The notes beneath the pieces were generated by a model that worked only from the letters and a program-made list of their open reading frames with translations, was not told the origin of the DNA and ran no database searches. This document shows positions 17,353-26,778 of a stretch of DNA of 43,341 bases, piece after piece; the first letter of the stretch is position 1, and every line of letters begins with the position of its first letter. Source of the stretch: Paenibacillus hemerocallicola. GTDB lineage: Bacteria; Bacillota; Bacilli; Paenibacillales; NBRC-103111. The stretch lies in assembly GCF_006265175.1 (NCBI RefSeq), contig NZ_VDCQ01000078.1, positions 1-43,341 on the forward strand, read 5' to 3'. A program made the translations under genes and the position numbers.

Positions 17353-18504
17353 ATGAAAGATTCACCTGTCTTAATCGATACCGACGTTCATAACCAGATC
17401 GGTTCGTTATTGCCTTATTTACCGAAGGCATGGCATGAAAGATATCAAACTGTCAAAGTACCCTACGGCGCGCACTATTACTCGTCCATAGGTACAAACC
17501 GCAAGGATGCGTTTCCGGACAAAGGCGGAGTTCCGGGCAGCGACCCGCAGTTTCTGATCAGCGATCATATGGATCGGTACGGTATCGATTATGCTATTCT
17601 CACTGGCTCCGGAGTTTTGGGCCTTTCCCTGGACCCGGACCCGGACTATGGAAATGTTCTTGCTGCCGCATGCAACAACGGTATGATCGATACATGGCTG
17701 AATGTAAGCCCGCGATTCAAGGGCTCGATCTTCGTCAATGCATCCGATCCCATGGAGGCAGCAGCGGAAATCCGTCGTCATGCCTCCAACCCTAATATGG
17801 TCCAAGTGCTTATGGCGAGCGCTGCGCGGATGCCGTATGGACAGCGCTTCTATCATCCGATCTACGACGCTGCGAACGAGTGCGGCTTGCCCGTAGCCAT
17901 TCATCCTGGCACAGAGGGCAAGGGAATCTCCGGAGCGCCAACGCCTTCGGGTTATCCTACCCGTTACATGGAATGGCACAATATTTTACCAATCAACTAT
18001 ATGACCCATGTGAACAGCCTTGTATGCGAAGGTGTATTCGAGAAATTTCCGAAATTGAAATTCGTCGCCATCGAAGGAGGGATCTCCTGGCTGCCGCACC
18101 TAATGTGGCGGATGGACAAAAACTACAAAGCGCTGCGTGAATCGACTCCATGGCTGAAACGATTTCCATCCGAGTATATTAAAGACCACATCAAGCTGAC
18201 GACACAGCCTGTTGAAGAACCGAATAATCCGGAGTATTTATTGCAGATTTTGCACATGATCGAGGCGGAGAAAACGGTCATGTTCTCTTCGGACTATCCG
18301 CATTGGGATAATGATAATCCCAAAATGGCCTTTCCGCGGATGCCGAAAGAAATGAAACAGCGTATTTTAGCGGGGACCGCGGCGGAATTGTACGGGCTGC
18401 ATACGAGACCCGAAAGAAGGGACGACATTGCCAACGATCTGGCCGATCAAATCGCCGGAAAGTCGAAGCAGTCCCCCGAGCATGTTTGGGGAGAAGATGA
18501 GTGA
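17353..18504 (+). CDS. Amidohydrolase family 2 (ACMSD-type metal-dependent hydrolase/decarboxylase), copy 1
   Basis: 383 aa, cytosolic, no signal peptide. TIM-barrel amidohydrolase-2 pattern: N-terminal metal motif DTDVH (D11, H13), PVAIHPG with H184, EGGISWLPHLMWRMD, and C-terminal SSDYPHWD with D314 as the late metal ligand. Family members hydrolyse or decarboxylate ring compounds and lactones (for example ACMSD, LigI, gamma-resorcylate decarboxylase); the substrate is not predictable. The start ATG follows AGGAGG. The stop overlaps the Rieske gene start, so the two are translationally coupled and likely form one reaction module under the divergent AraC regulator. Confidence 0.9.
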   Translation: MKDSPVLIDTDVHNQIGSLLPYLPKAWHERYQTVKVPYGAHYYSSIGTNRKDAFPDKGGVPGSDPQFLISDHMDRYGIDYAILTGSGVLGLSLDPDPDYGNVLAAACNNGMIDTWLNVSPRFKGSIFVNASDPMEAAAEIRRHASNPNMVQVLMASAARMPYGQRFYHPIYDAANECGLPVAIHPGTEGKGISGAPTPSGYPTRYMEWHNILPINYMTHVNSLVCEGVFEKFPKLKFVAIEGGISWLPHLMWRMDKNYKALRESTPWLKRFPSEYIKDHIKLTTQPVEEPNNPEYLLQILHMIEAEKTVMFSSDYPHWDNDNPKMAFPRMPKEMKQRILAGTAAELYGLHTRPERRDDIANDLADQIAGKSKQSPEHVWGEDE

Positions 18505-18857
18505 GCAAGCATTGGGTCGGAAAAACAACCGATATCGAGGAAATGAAAAGCAAGATTTTTAAAATCGCAGGAATCGAGTTCGGCTTGTACCAAGTACGAG
18601 GAAGCTGGTATGCATGGAGTAATTTTTGTCCTCACCAAGGTGCCTCTATATGCAAGGGACTTGTTTGCGGAACGCGGCTTCCTTCTCTTGTATATGAGTA
18701 CAAATACGGAATGGAAGAGCAAATTTTGCGTTGCCCTTGGCATGGCTGGGAATTTGATCTGACAAATGGAAAACTGTTGGTCGATTCGCATACGAAATTA
18801 AGGGGATACCCTGTGGAAATCGAGAATGACGACTTGTTTGTGATTTTGCCCAAATAG
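18501..18857 (+). CDS. Rieske [2Fe-2S] ferredoxin-like protein, copy 1
   Basis: 118 aa. The cluster ligands are clear: C43-P-H45-QGA and C78-P-W-H81-GW, the two boxes of Rieske ferredoxins and of ring-hydroxylating oxygenase N-termini. It is a stand-alone small domain, so an electron carrier rather than an oxygenase; no oxygenase or reductase gene lies nearby. The start is a GTG overlapping the amidohydrolase stop; copy 2 uses ATG. A long CGTRLPSLVYEYKYGMEEQI insert separates the two boxes. Its redox partner is unknown. Confidence 0.9.
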   Translation: MSKHWVGKTTDIEEMKSKIFKIAGIEFGLYQVRGSWYAWSNFCPHQGASICKGLVCGTRLPSLVYEYKYGMEEQILRCPWHGWEFDLTNGKLLVDSHTKLRGYPVEIENDDLFVILPK

Positions 18858-18904
18858 TAGATGAAGATACGTGGCTTAATCTTAGTCAAAAGGGGAAATC
18901 AAGC

Positions 18905-21900
18905 ATGTTTATAAAGCGCTTTCAAATGAGGCGATTAATGCTGCTTGCAACCGCATTCACGCTGGTCGTCGGCTTTTTGCCGACGTCAGCTGGAGCGCAG
19001 GACAGAAGCACGGACCGTTTTGTAAACGCCGACCAGAACGCGAATTTTGGAAGGGCAGCTTCCGAAAATCCGAATGGCGGCTCGCTTGCCTGGGTAGAGA
19101 GCTACTATCTCGACAGCTACGTGACCATGTATGAAACAACAGGGGATCGTTATTGGCTCGACAAAATCGTAGACCACACCGACAGAATGATGGGCAACGC
19201 CACCGATTACAACGGTGACGGAGCGCTGGGCTGGAAGGATCATACTGCCGCTCACAATCAGGTGAAAAATGCCACCTTTTCCCTCGCGGGGCCTGCTGAT
19301 TCTACAGTCCAAATGGACGTATACGGCTCATTCGAAGAGGATGCAAACAACGATCATATACCGGACGGATGGAATGTACAAGGTGCCGCCGGCAAAGCCT
19401 ACCGTTCAACAGCTGCAGGCGCTGCTTTCAGCGGCTCGGCCGGCGTGATCGTCGAGAGCGACGGAATTAACGAAAACCGGCTCGTGCGGGACCTGTCCTA
19501 TTCGCCCGGCATAACTTATGCGGTAGAAGCGTTCATGAGCGTGGATACGGAAATGACGCAAGCGCTCGTTGAAATATATAATGCGACTACGGGCGCGGTC
19601 GTCGCTTATGCGCGGGCTCATCATGTCGGTTTTGAGCGTTACCTCTTTACGTTCAAAGCGCCGTCCGGCGGCGTCCTTCAGCTTCGCCTTGCGCTGCAGA
19701 GCTATGAACAGCCCGGGTACAAAGCTTACTTTGATCACATATCGATCCGGGCTTTGGATGGGACGAAGCCGTTGCCGGAAAATGGCGGCATGGAGAAGCT
19801 GAATCCCGCGGACTCGACGTTGCCTGCCGGCTGGAATCGGGTCGGTTCTGCGAATGCATCAACCGTCCATACGAGTGCCGATTCCGCCTCCGGCTCCTTT
19901 TCATTGGCGACGACAACGGACGGCACTTCCTGGAAAATTGCGGAACAAATCATCGACTACGTGCCGTCGCAAGCTTACACGCTATCGTTCAAAGGAAAAG
20001 TGTCCAGCACAGCAGCTCAAGGAAGAGTGCAAATTTACAATGCGACAGACGGCGCGGTCATTGCCTATACAACCTTTAACTCCACCTCCTGGACATCGGG
20101 AAGCGTGTCGTTCACTGCGCCTGCCGCAGCTGGCAAAACCATTAAGGTCCGCTTGTACCAGACAGACTGGACCTTGTCCGGGTTTACAAGTTACTATGAC
20201 GATCTTGTATTGTCGGCAGTCTCCACGCTTGTGAACGGCGGCATGGAGGAGCTGAATGCGGTTGACCCGACAATGCCGAACAACTGGACCCGAAACGCTG
20301 CTGCCAACTCATCCAGCGTATATATTAGCACTTACGCAGCTACCGGCGCCTACTCCTTGGCCACTACAACGGACAATACTTCTTGGAAAATGGCCGAGCA
20401 AACGATCGATTACGTGCCTTCGCAAACCTACACGCTGTCCTTTAACGGGAAGGTATCCAGCACCGACGCTTCCGGTAGGGTAGCTGTCTATAACGAAACA
20501 GACGGCGTCACGATCGCGAATACTACGTTTAAAACCACATCATGGGCTCCGCACAAGCTGACGTTCACCGCTCCGGAGGTTGCCGGGAAAACACTCAAGA
20601 TCCGATTGTACCAGAACAGTTGGGCCTTGACCGGGTTCACCAGCTACTTCGACGATTTGCAGCTATACATGAGCTTACCGGCGTCCGCCATAAGCAATGC
20701 CGGGTTTGAGACGGTTGACGGATCAGATCCGACTCTTCCGCGATACTGGAGCCGATTGGCTGGCACAACATCTGCCGATGCGTATTTGGCTACAGGGATT
20801 AACAACTACTATACGGGGACAACCGGAGTTGTCATTCAGGCATCCGCATCCGCCGTTAAAGGGCTGGAACAGAATGTAGCCTACGTACCGGGAGCCACTT
20901 ATGTGTTGAGTTACAGGGGGCGGGTCACAAACCCGAACGCTGCGGGGGTTGTGGAGCTGTTCAATGAAACCGACAACGTGGCACTGGCGGCCAGCACCTT
21001 TTCCGACCTCAAATGGACGAAGCGATCGCTTGTATTCACTGCGCCAAGCGTAGCGGGTAAGACGATTAAGCTTCGGATTTCGCAGGCTATATCGTCTGGC
21101 GGCGGATATGGTTACGTAGACGTTATCTCCTTACAGCGCCTGCTCCATACAGAAGCAGCAGGGTGGACACGCAGCTATCCAACGACGCTTGCCGAGGCTC
21201 ACCGAACCAATGATTCAACCGTCTTTAGCGATGATGCCGGCCTTGAGCTCATCCATGGCGGCACTGCAGCGCCAGTCATCTTTCAGGAGTTGTACAACTA
21301 CAGGCCGAATGTGGAATACGGCATTTCGTTCAGCGGGAAAGCCTCTTCCGGCGCATCCGGGCAAGTTCGCGTATACGACAAGTCGACCGCCACGACGCTT
21401 GGAAGCTGGAGCTTCAACAATACGAGCAGGCTGACCGGGATAAGCGGCGAGTTCCAAACGCCTGCTGCCGGGCATGAGCTGATCGTCGAGGTGTCCATTC
21501 CAACCGGAACAGCAGGGCATACAATCTGGGTCGATTCGTTTGAATTGGGAGAGCAATGGGAATATATGGTGCACGAGGGCGTGATCATGTCTCCCGTTTT
21601 GAGATTTGTAAATAAAGTGATTGCTGATCCTTCCTTGCATGCCGTTTACTTATCTAAGGCTCTGACTTATCGCGATTTTGCCGGAAATAATTTGTTTCAC
21701 AAATGGGACCCGTATTGGAGACAGATAAGCGGAACAGATGGAGCCGATAACGGGACAGGCGTCTATTTACACCCAAAAGGCTTCAGCACAGAATGGTTCC
21801 CCGGCCGAAGCCTGCCGCATAATCAGTACCTGGCTTATGCCCAGATGCTGTATTTGCTCTACGATGCTACGGAAGGAGTGGCCTCATACGCTGCGGATCG

Positions 21901-23299
21901 TCCGTTATACAAGAGCAGGGCCAACGACATGGAGCGTGCGTTTAAAAGCACACTGATTGCACATCCGTTAAATGCGTTACTGGGAACCGACGCCTACTTG
22001 TGGAACTATTGGGACAGCTTTGGCGCTTGGGACAACGGGCATTATGCCAACTATCATCAAGAAGACATCTCCCATGCCGGCTTGACCATGGCGGGGGCAG
22101 TGGAGGCTTACCATCAAGGGCAAGTTTTTACCTTCGAGGATATGGCCAAACTGACCCGCACGTTTACGGATGTGATGTGGAATGGGAGTTTATCGGAACC
22201 TGTACTTTCGTATTATAATTCCAGGCAGCCTCTTGTTACGGCTGATAAAACAAATACGAACCGGTTTCATTTCTGGACTCATTTTGCCGAATTCGACCCT
22301 CTGGTCAAGGATATTGCGAACGCCGTATGCGAAGCAGACGGTTGCCCGACGGTAATGGCTTCAGGCGTTGCGAAATGGAGCGGAAACAAAGTCGTGAACT
22401 CCGGCTTCGAACAGGCGGATCCGTCAGACGTTACATTGCCGCAGCGCTGGACGAGATATAACTCGACATCGGCAACAGCAGCATTGACCGGCACCGACCC
22501 GGGCATGGACGATTCTTCCTTATCGATTACAACCAACGGCACAACATGGCAAATTGTGGAGCAGCGAATAGAGCAGTATGAGCCAAACACGCCTTATACC
22601 GTCTCATTTCTAAGCAAGAAATACGGAAGCGTTAACGGAAGAGCTCAAGTATATGACTACACGACTTCAACAAACCTGGGCCAGTTGGTTATATCGAATA
22701 CAAGTTGGGCCAGAAATGCGTTCACCATACAAACGCCGGAAGCCGGCCATGATGTGCGGGTTAGGCTATACACCTCCGCAGTATCGCCTGCCGGCTCGTC
22801 GGTTGGATTTGACGACGTTCATACGTATCCATCGTTGTCGAGCGGAGAGATTGCGAACGCAGGATTTGAGACGCCGGACAAGTGGGATTTTACGCTTCCC
22901 CGTTATTGGCAGCGCGGTACGACTACGTTTCCTGCCCATGCAGCCATCGATGCTTCAGACCGATTTGCGGGGATTAACTCGTTCAAGCTGGTCTCCTCAG
23001 GCGACGGGGCGGGTCAAGAGCTGTCTTACGCTTGGTCGGGTTATCGCCCAAGTGCACTGTATACGGTTAGCTTTGCTGGTAAAGTGAGCGGAAACGCAGG
23101 TGGGAAGCTTCAGATTATCGATACCACTACAAGTACAGTGTTGCTCAATCAAACGATCACTTCAACTTCTTGGGCAACGCAGACGGCTACATTCACTGCG
23201 CCTTCCGACTACAAGGATAAGCTGAAAGTGATATTGACGCACAATAACTCAAATGCCGCAGGTACGGTGTGGATGGACGAGTTGAACATTGCTTATTAA
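18905..23299 (+). CDS. Secreted multi-CBM enzyme with split alpha/alpha-barrel-like domain
   Basis: 1464 aa. Signal peptide (1 to about 31, ending SAGA-QD). Residues 32-125 (SLAWVESYYLDSYVTMYETT, YWLDKIVDHTDRM) are helical-hairpin sequence as in alpha/alpha-toroid polysaccharide lyases or glycosidases. Five jelly-roll CBM-like modules follow (about 137-283, 291-437, 442-588, 597-742, 750-882), each with N-G-x-(M/F)-E...LP..W, a W.A.FTAP-like strand and a closing F.S.Y.DD.. strand; modules 2 and 3 are very similar. The helical domain then resumes (about 885-1150: HEGVIMSPVLRFVNKVIADP, LPHNQYLAYAQMLYLLYD, HQEDISHAGL), and two more modules end the protein (1162-1305, 1315-1464). The CBM array thus appears inserted inside the catalytic fold. 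It probably attacks a complex polysaccharide outside the cell. Located 47 bp after the Rieske gene. Confidence 0.85.
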   Translation: MFIKRFQMRRLMLLATAFTLVVGFLPTSAGAQDRSTDRFVNADQNANFGRAASENPNGGSLAWVESYYLDSYVTMYETTGDRYWLDKIVDHTDRMMGNATDYNGDGALGWKDHTAAHNQVKNATFSLAGPADSTVQMDVYGSFEEDANNDHIPDGWNVQGAAGKAYRSTAAGAAFSGSAGVIVESDGINENRLVRDLSYSPGITYAVEAFMSVDTEMTQALVEIYNATTGAVVAYARAHHVGFERYLFTFKAPSGGVLQLRLALQSYEQPGYKAYFDHISIRALDGTKPLPENGGMEKLNPADSTLPAGWNRVGSANASTVHTSADSASGSFSLATTTDGTSWKIAEQIIDYVPSQAYTLSFKGKVSSTAAQGRVQIYNATDGAVIAYTTFNSTSWTSGSVSFTAPAAAGKTIKVRLYQTDWTLSGFTSYYDDLVLSAVSTLVNGGMEELNAVDPTMPNNWTRNAAANSSSVYISTYAATGAYSLATTTDNTSWKMAEQTIDYVPSQTYTLSFNGKVSSTDASGRVAVYNETDGVTIANTTFKTTSWAPHKLTFTAPEVAGKTLKIRLYQNSWALTGFTSYFDDLQLYMSLPASAISNAGFETVDGSDPTLPRYWSRLAGTTSADAYLATGINNYYTGTTGVVIQASASAVKGLEQNVAYVPGATYVLSYRGRVTNPNAAGVVELFNETDNVALAASTFSDLKWTKRSLVFTAPSVAGKTIKLRISQAISSGGGYGYVDVISLQRLLHTEAAGWTRSYPTTLAEAHRTNDSTVFSDDAGLELIHGGTAAPVIFQELYNYRPNVEYGISFSGKASSGASGQVRVYDKSTATTLGSWSFNNTSRLTGISGEFQTPAAGHELIVEVSIPTGTAGHTIWVDSFELGEQWEYMVHEGVIMSPVLRFVNKVIADPSLHAVYLSKALTYRDFAGNNLFHKWDPYWRQISGTDGADNGTGVYLHPKGFSTEWFPGRSLPHNQYLAYAQMLYLLYDATEGVASYAADRPLYKSRANDMERAFKSTLIAHPLNALLGTDAYLWNYWDSFGAWDNGHYANYHQEDISHAGLTMAGAVEAYHQGQVFTFEDMAKLTRTFTDVMWNGSLSEPVLSYYNSRQPLVTADKTNTNRFHFWTHFAEFDPLVKDIANAVCEADGCPTVMASGVAKWSGNKVVNSGFEQADPSDVTLPQRWTRYNSTSATAALTGTDPGMDDSSLSITTNGTTWQIVEQRIEQYEPNTPYTVSFLSKKYGSVNGRAQVYDYTTSTNLGQLVISNTSWARNAFTIQTPEAGHDVRVRLYTSAVSPAGSSVGFDDVHTYPSLSSGEIANAGFETPDKWDFTLPRYWQRGTTTFPAHAAIDASDRFAGINSFKLVSSGDGAGQELSYAWSGYRPSALYTVSFAGKVSGNAGGKLQIIDTTTSTVLLNQTITSTSWATQTATFTAPSDYKDKLKVILTHNNSNAAGTVWMDELNIAY

Positions 23300-23361
23300 T
23301 TGCCTGCGGGGGAGGCGCAGCCAAGCCGAGAACGCGAAAAAGAAATTGGAGGCTAATTCAC

Positions 23362-24696
23362 ATGAAAAAGCAAGCGATCGTATATTCCTTACTCGCCAGT
23401 ATGATGGCTTTGACTACAGCCTGTTCAAGCGGCAAAACAGATGGAATCGCTTCCATCGACGCCAAGCCGGCCGATAACAAAGCAGCGACAGAAGTGAAAA
23501 AGCAGCCGGTCGAGCTCGTATTTTATACGCCGGGAGCCGGCTACGACGAAACATTTATGGATATTTTCGGCAGTGAAATTCAGAGAAAGTTCCCTCATAT
23601 CACGGTTAAATTTGTCTCTGCCGGAACAACCCAACTGCCCGACCTCGTCGCCACCGGTCAGACAGTCGACGTGCTGTTCATGTCTATCGGCCAAAGCGAT
23701 ATGCTGACGACTTACAACTACCAATACGATATTTCCGAGTTGATCAAATCCAAAAAGTTCGACTTGAACCATCTTGAGCCGTCATCGGTCGAGCTGCAAA
23801 AAGGATTTGCCAACAACGGGATGTACGGGCTTCCTGTGTTCACGAATACACTGGGGTTCTTTTACAACAAAGATATTTTCGACAAATTCGGCGTCGCGTA
23901 CCCGAAGGACGGCATAAACTGGGATCAGCTAAAAGAATTGGCCGCACGGATGTCGCGGACGGACGGCGGCATCACCTATAACGGTCTCGTGATGTCGTCC
24001 TCCGCGAACATTGTGCTCAATCCATTTTCGGTGCCATATATCGATAAGGCAACGAAAAAATCGATATTTACCACGGAAAAATTCAAGCAGGCGTTCAATC
24101 TGCTGACGAGTGTAGCGCTGCTGCCGGGCAACGGATTAACGAACGATACATGGGCGCTTGCCGGACAGCAAAAGATGTTTTTCCAGGATCAAACGGCTGC
24201 GATGATGCTGCACTTCGTCAACACGGGGCTCACCACATTGAAGACGCAGTTCAACTGGGATATCGCCACATACCCGCAGTTGACAAGCAATCCGGGCGTA
24301 GGCCCGCAATCGTATCCGACTTATTTCTATATTACGCAGACGGGCAAGAATAAGGAAGATGCGTTTGATGCGATCGCTTACTTGACGACCGACGAGTTCC
24401 AAACGAGAATGGCGAAAAAGGGAATGCTGCCGATATTGAAAGACAAATCAAAAGGCTTGAGCGAATTCGGTAAAGACAATCCGCTGTTTAAAGACAAAAA
24501 CGTTAATGCGCTCATTCCGGACAAGTACGCGCCTTCGGCGTTGATCAGTTCGGAAATCGTGAAAGCGCAATCACCAGGACATGCCGCCTTCTTCGAAGCG
24601 TACCAAAGCGTAGTCCTCGGCACGAAAGACGCCAACACGGCGCTGCGCGAAGCCGGAGAGAAATACGACGCCAAGCTGGCGGAACTGTTTAAATAA
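23362..24696 (+). CDS. ABC transporter sugar-binding lipoprotein
   Basis: 444 aa from the ATG at 23362, with GGAGG 9 nt upstream; the frame is open further 5' but without a start signal. Lipoprotein signal with Cys21 (TTAC). Family 1 solute-binding pattern: VELVFYTPGAGYDETF, FYNKDIFDKFGVAYPKDGIN, QSYPTYFYITQTGKN, C-terminal ANTALREAGEKYDA. It would capture oligosaccharides released by the secreted enzyme 63 bp upstream; no permease genes adjoin. Close paralogue of the binding proteins ending at 1322 and starting at 9770. Confidence 0.92.
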   Translation: MKKQAIVYSLLASMMALTTACSSGKTDGIASIDAKPADNKAATEVKKQPVELVFYTPGAGYDETFMDIFGSEIQRKFPHITVKFVSAGTTQLPDLVATGQTVDVLFMSIGQSDMLTTYNYQYDISELIKSKKFDLNHLEPSSVELQKGFANNGMYGLPVFTNTLGFFYNKDIFDKFGVAYPKDGINWDQLKELAARMSRTDGGITYNGLVMSSSANIVLNPFSVPYIDKATKKSIFTTEKFKQAFNLLTSVALLPGNGLTNDTWALAGQQKMFFQDQTAAMMLHFVNTGLTTLKTQFNWDIATYPQLTSNPGVGPQSYPTYFYITQTGKNKEDAFDAIAYLTTDEFQTRMAKKGMLPILKDKSKGLSEFGKDNPLFKDKNVNALIPDKYAPSALISSEIVKAQSPGHAAFFEAYQSVVLGTKDANTALREAGEKYDAKLAELFK

Positions 24697-24806
24697 TCGC
24701 ATCTTACTGGGGCTTCAGGCAAAGCACCTGGAATACATTTCGAAGGAATGCTCCACTTTAGTACGAAAATCAGGCGCCGAAGTGACTTGATGCTGCGCGA
24801 GCGAAA

Positions 24807-24896
24807 GGCTGGAATGAAACTGGAGAAGCGATAGCGTTCGCCTTTGAAATCATGGTCTTTGTGGGGAACCGTAGCGATTGGAGGTTCATTCCAGCC
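24807..24896. ncRNA. Structured palindromic element (candidate RNA or dispersed repeat)
   Basis: A 12-bp perfect outer stem GGCTGGAATGAA / TTCATTCCAGCC closes about 90 nt, with an inner GCGA/TCGC stem (AGCGATAGCGTTCGCCTT) and single-stranded-looking joints. It sits between the binding-protein and Gfo/Idh genes. My impression is that similar GGCTGGAATGAAAC... elements recur in Paenibacillaceae genomes, but that is memory, not a search. Confidence 0.4.
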
Positions 24897-24998
24897 CTGT
24901 AGCGGGCTTTTGCTGCGGCTCTATTTACAGTTTCATCCCCGGCGTTGTCAGTCAGGACATAACCGTTTGTGGGATATCGAAAGGAGCGAATCAATACT

Positions 24999-26009
24999 AT
25001 GAAGAAGTTCAGAGCGGTCATCGTCGGAGCGGGAGCAATCGCGCGCGACCATGCCCGTGTGCTGGGGCAGGACCCGCGCACGGAATTGGCGGGCATCGCC
25101 GATATTGACTATAGTAAGGCGCAAATATTGGCCTCCGCTTCAAATACGGTCGCTTATGCCGACTATAAGACGATGGTCAGCGAGCTGCGGCCGGATATCG
25201 CGATCATTACGCTGCCCCATTATTTGCACAAGACGGCGGCGATCGATTGCATCGAGCGCAACTGTCATGTGCTGATGGAAAAGCCTATGGCGTTACATGT
25301 TGAGGAGTGCGCGGAGATGAACGCAGCAGCGCGCAAGCGCGGCGTCTATTTGGCCGTCGGCCATATTCAGCATCATTACGCGGCGAACCGCAAGGCGAAG
25401 GAGATTATCGCCTCGGGCAAGCTGGGGCAGCTTATATCGATATTTGAGCGCAGACATTATCCGTACTTTTTGCCGGAGCGTCCGGACTGGTTTCTCGATA
25501 AGGCGAGGTCCGGCGGAGGCGTCATGATCAATCTCGGCAGCCATTGTATCGATAAATTGCAGTGGATCGGCGGATCGCCGGTTACGAAAGTCAAGGCGTC
25601 GTTGACGTATCACGGGACGCGAGGCAACGTCGAGGGGAGCGGCAGCCTGCTGATGCAGACGGCGGCCGGCGTATCGGCGATGATCTCCATATGCGGCTAC
25701 AAAAATGTGCCGGTCAATGAGACCGAATTTTTAGGCACGGAAGGCCAGCTGAAGCTGATCGGGTCGAATTCGCTCTGGATCGCCGGTGAAGATCGGGCCT
25801 ATACGCAGGTCGAACTAGGCGAGACGGTGAATGTATTCGACGCGCAGTGGAGCGCTTTTTTGGACGATATCGAAAGGAACGGGCCGATGGACAATTCGGG
25901 CGAATACGGGCAGTCGGTATGCGCCGTTATCGATGCGATCTACCGTTCGGATGCAACCGGAACGGAGCAGGACGTCATCACAGTGCCGTCTCCTAACGTG
26001 CTTGTGTAG
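24999..26009 (+). CDS. Gfo/Idh/MocA family oxidoreductase
   Basis: 336 aa from the ATG at 24999 (AAGGAG 12 nt upstream). Rossmann start FRAVIVGAGAIARDHARVLG, IITLPHYLHKTAAIDCIERN, the MEKPMAL lysine motif, and MINLGSHCIDKLQWIGG carrying the conserved G-x-H-x-x-D. A cytosolic NAD(P)-dependent sugar dehydrogenase; the substrate is unknown. It follows the sugar-binding lipoprotein, with the structured element between. Its C-terminal codons are echoed by the tails at 16226-16267 and 27424-27511. Confidence 0.92.
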   Translation: MKKFRAVIVGAGAIARDHARVLGQDPRTELAGIADIDYSKAQILASASNTVAYADYKTMVSELRPDIAIITLPHYLHKTAAIDCIERNCHVLMEKPMALHVEECAEMNAAARKRGVYLAVGHIQHHYAANRKAKEIIASGKLGQLISIFERRHYPYFLPERPDWFLDKARSGGGVMINLGSHCIDKLQWIGGSPVTKVKASLTYHGTRGNVEGSGSLLMQTAAGVSAMISICGYKNVPVNETEFLGTEGQLKLIGSNSLWIAGEDRAYTQVELGETVNVFDAQWSAFLDDIERNGPMDNSGEYGQSVCAVIDAIYRSDATGTEQDVITVPSPNVLV

Positions 26010-26021
26010 CCGATCCGGACA

Positions 26022-26071
26022 GCAGCCGGAGCATCGGGGATTCGGAGGAATCCGCCCCGTGCTCCGGCTGC
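26022..26071 (+). terminator. Long hairpin after Gfo/Idh gene
   Basis: GCAGCCGGAGCA (26022-26033) pairs perfectly with TGCTCCGGCTGC (26060-26071), and the loop itself folds (CGGGGATTC / GAATCCGCCCCG). Only a weak T-rich tail follows. Confidence 0.55.
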
Positions 26072-26372
26072 AATCGTTATTACGGCCGCTCCCAGTCGAG
26101 TCGCGGTCAGGATTTCTATGAGGCATCGGAGAAACCGATGTACAAAACACCCTAAGGGCAACGACCACGTAAAGGAGCAAGAATCGGACCATAGCCCCAT
26201 CGTGACATGGGAGGATAAGCCTGTAGGTAAATGCGGAGATCCATCGTGCGATCAATCCTATTAAGAAGCAATCCTGACTAACGGCGGAAGCGGGCTCACC
26301 TCACATTCATCATACAGTTTCATTTCCAAGAAGCAGAATCTCGCACAATTAAAACGGTCTTCATGACAACCG

Positions 26373-26778
26373 ATTCAGACTCGCCTTCTTCGTTGCCGTT
26401 CAGGCAAACTGCATCAAGTTGTTCGATTATCACGGCGTACCGCAGAAGACGTACTATTCGTTCGAAGCCTTTGAAAAGCTCCGTAAGTCATATACGCGTA
26501 TCTAAAGTGAAGTATTCATACAGCCTGCAGATGGTTTGTATGGTTTGGCAGGGACCAATGCGGAAGAAGGCTTCATGGTGATGATCAGCAACTTCAATGT
26601 AGCCGAGCGCCGGGTTACTTTGAATTTTGAAGGTGAAAACCTAGCGGGGAAAACGTACAAAGTAGATGTGATTGATGCCCAGAAGACTTGTGAGTTAGCA
26701 GATACCGGCATACTTAACTCCAACACATTGCTGCTAAGAATGCCGAAATATTCTGTGTTTATTGTGAGTGTACGCTAA
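26373..26778 (+). pseudogene. C-terminal fragment of a glycoside hydrolase
   Basis: The frame reads ANCIKLFDYHGVPQKTYYSF and EAFEKLRKSYTRI, then TAA, then SEVFIQPADGLYGLAGTNAE and a beta-sandwich-like end with FMVMISNFN and YKVDVIDAQKTCELADTGIL, closing FIVSVR. The K.YYSF.AF..L pattern and trailing beta domain are those of GH39/GH51-like glycosidases; the exact family is uncertain. No start, one internal stop, N-terminal two thirds absent. Confidence 0.55.

Larger units (their letters stand above)
16226..18857. repeat. Large direct repeat, copy 1 (AraC / amidohydrolase / Rieske cassette)
   Basis: Collinear and in the same orientation as 27424-30108, offset about 11.25 kb. It covers the Gfo/Idh tail, terminator, AraC gene, divergent promoter, amidohydrolase and Rieske genes. 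By eye the proteins differ at about 15 of 271, 14 of 383 and 9 of 118 positions. Confidence 0.9.
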
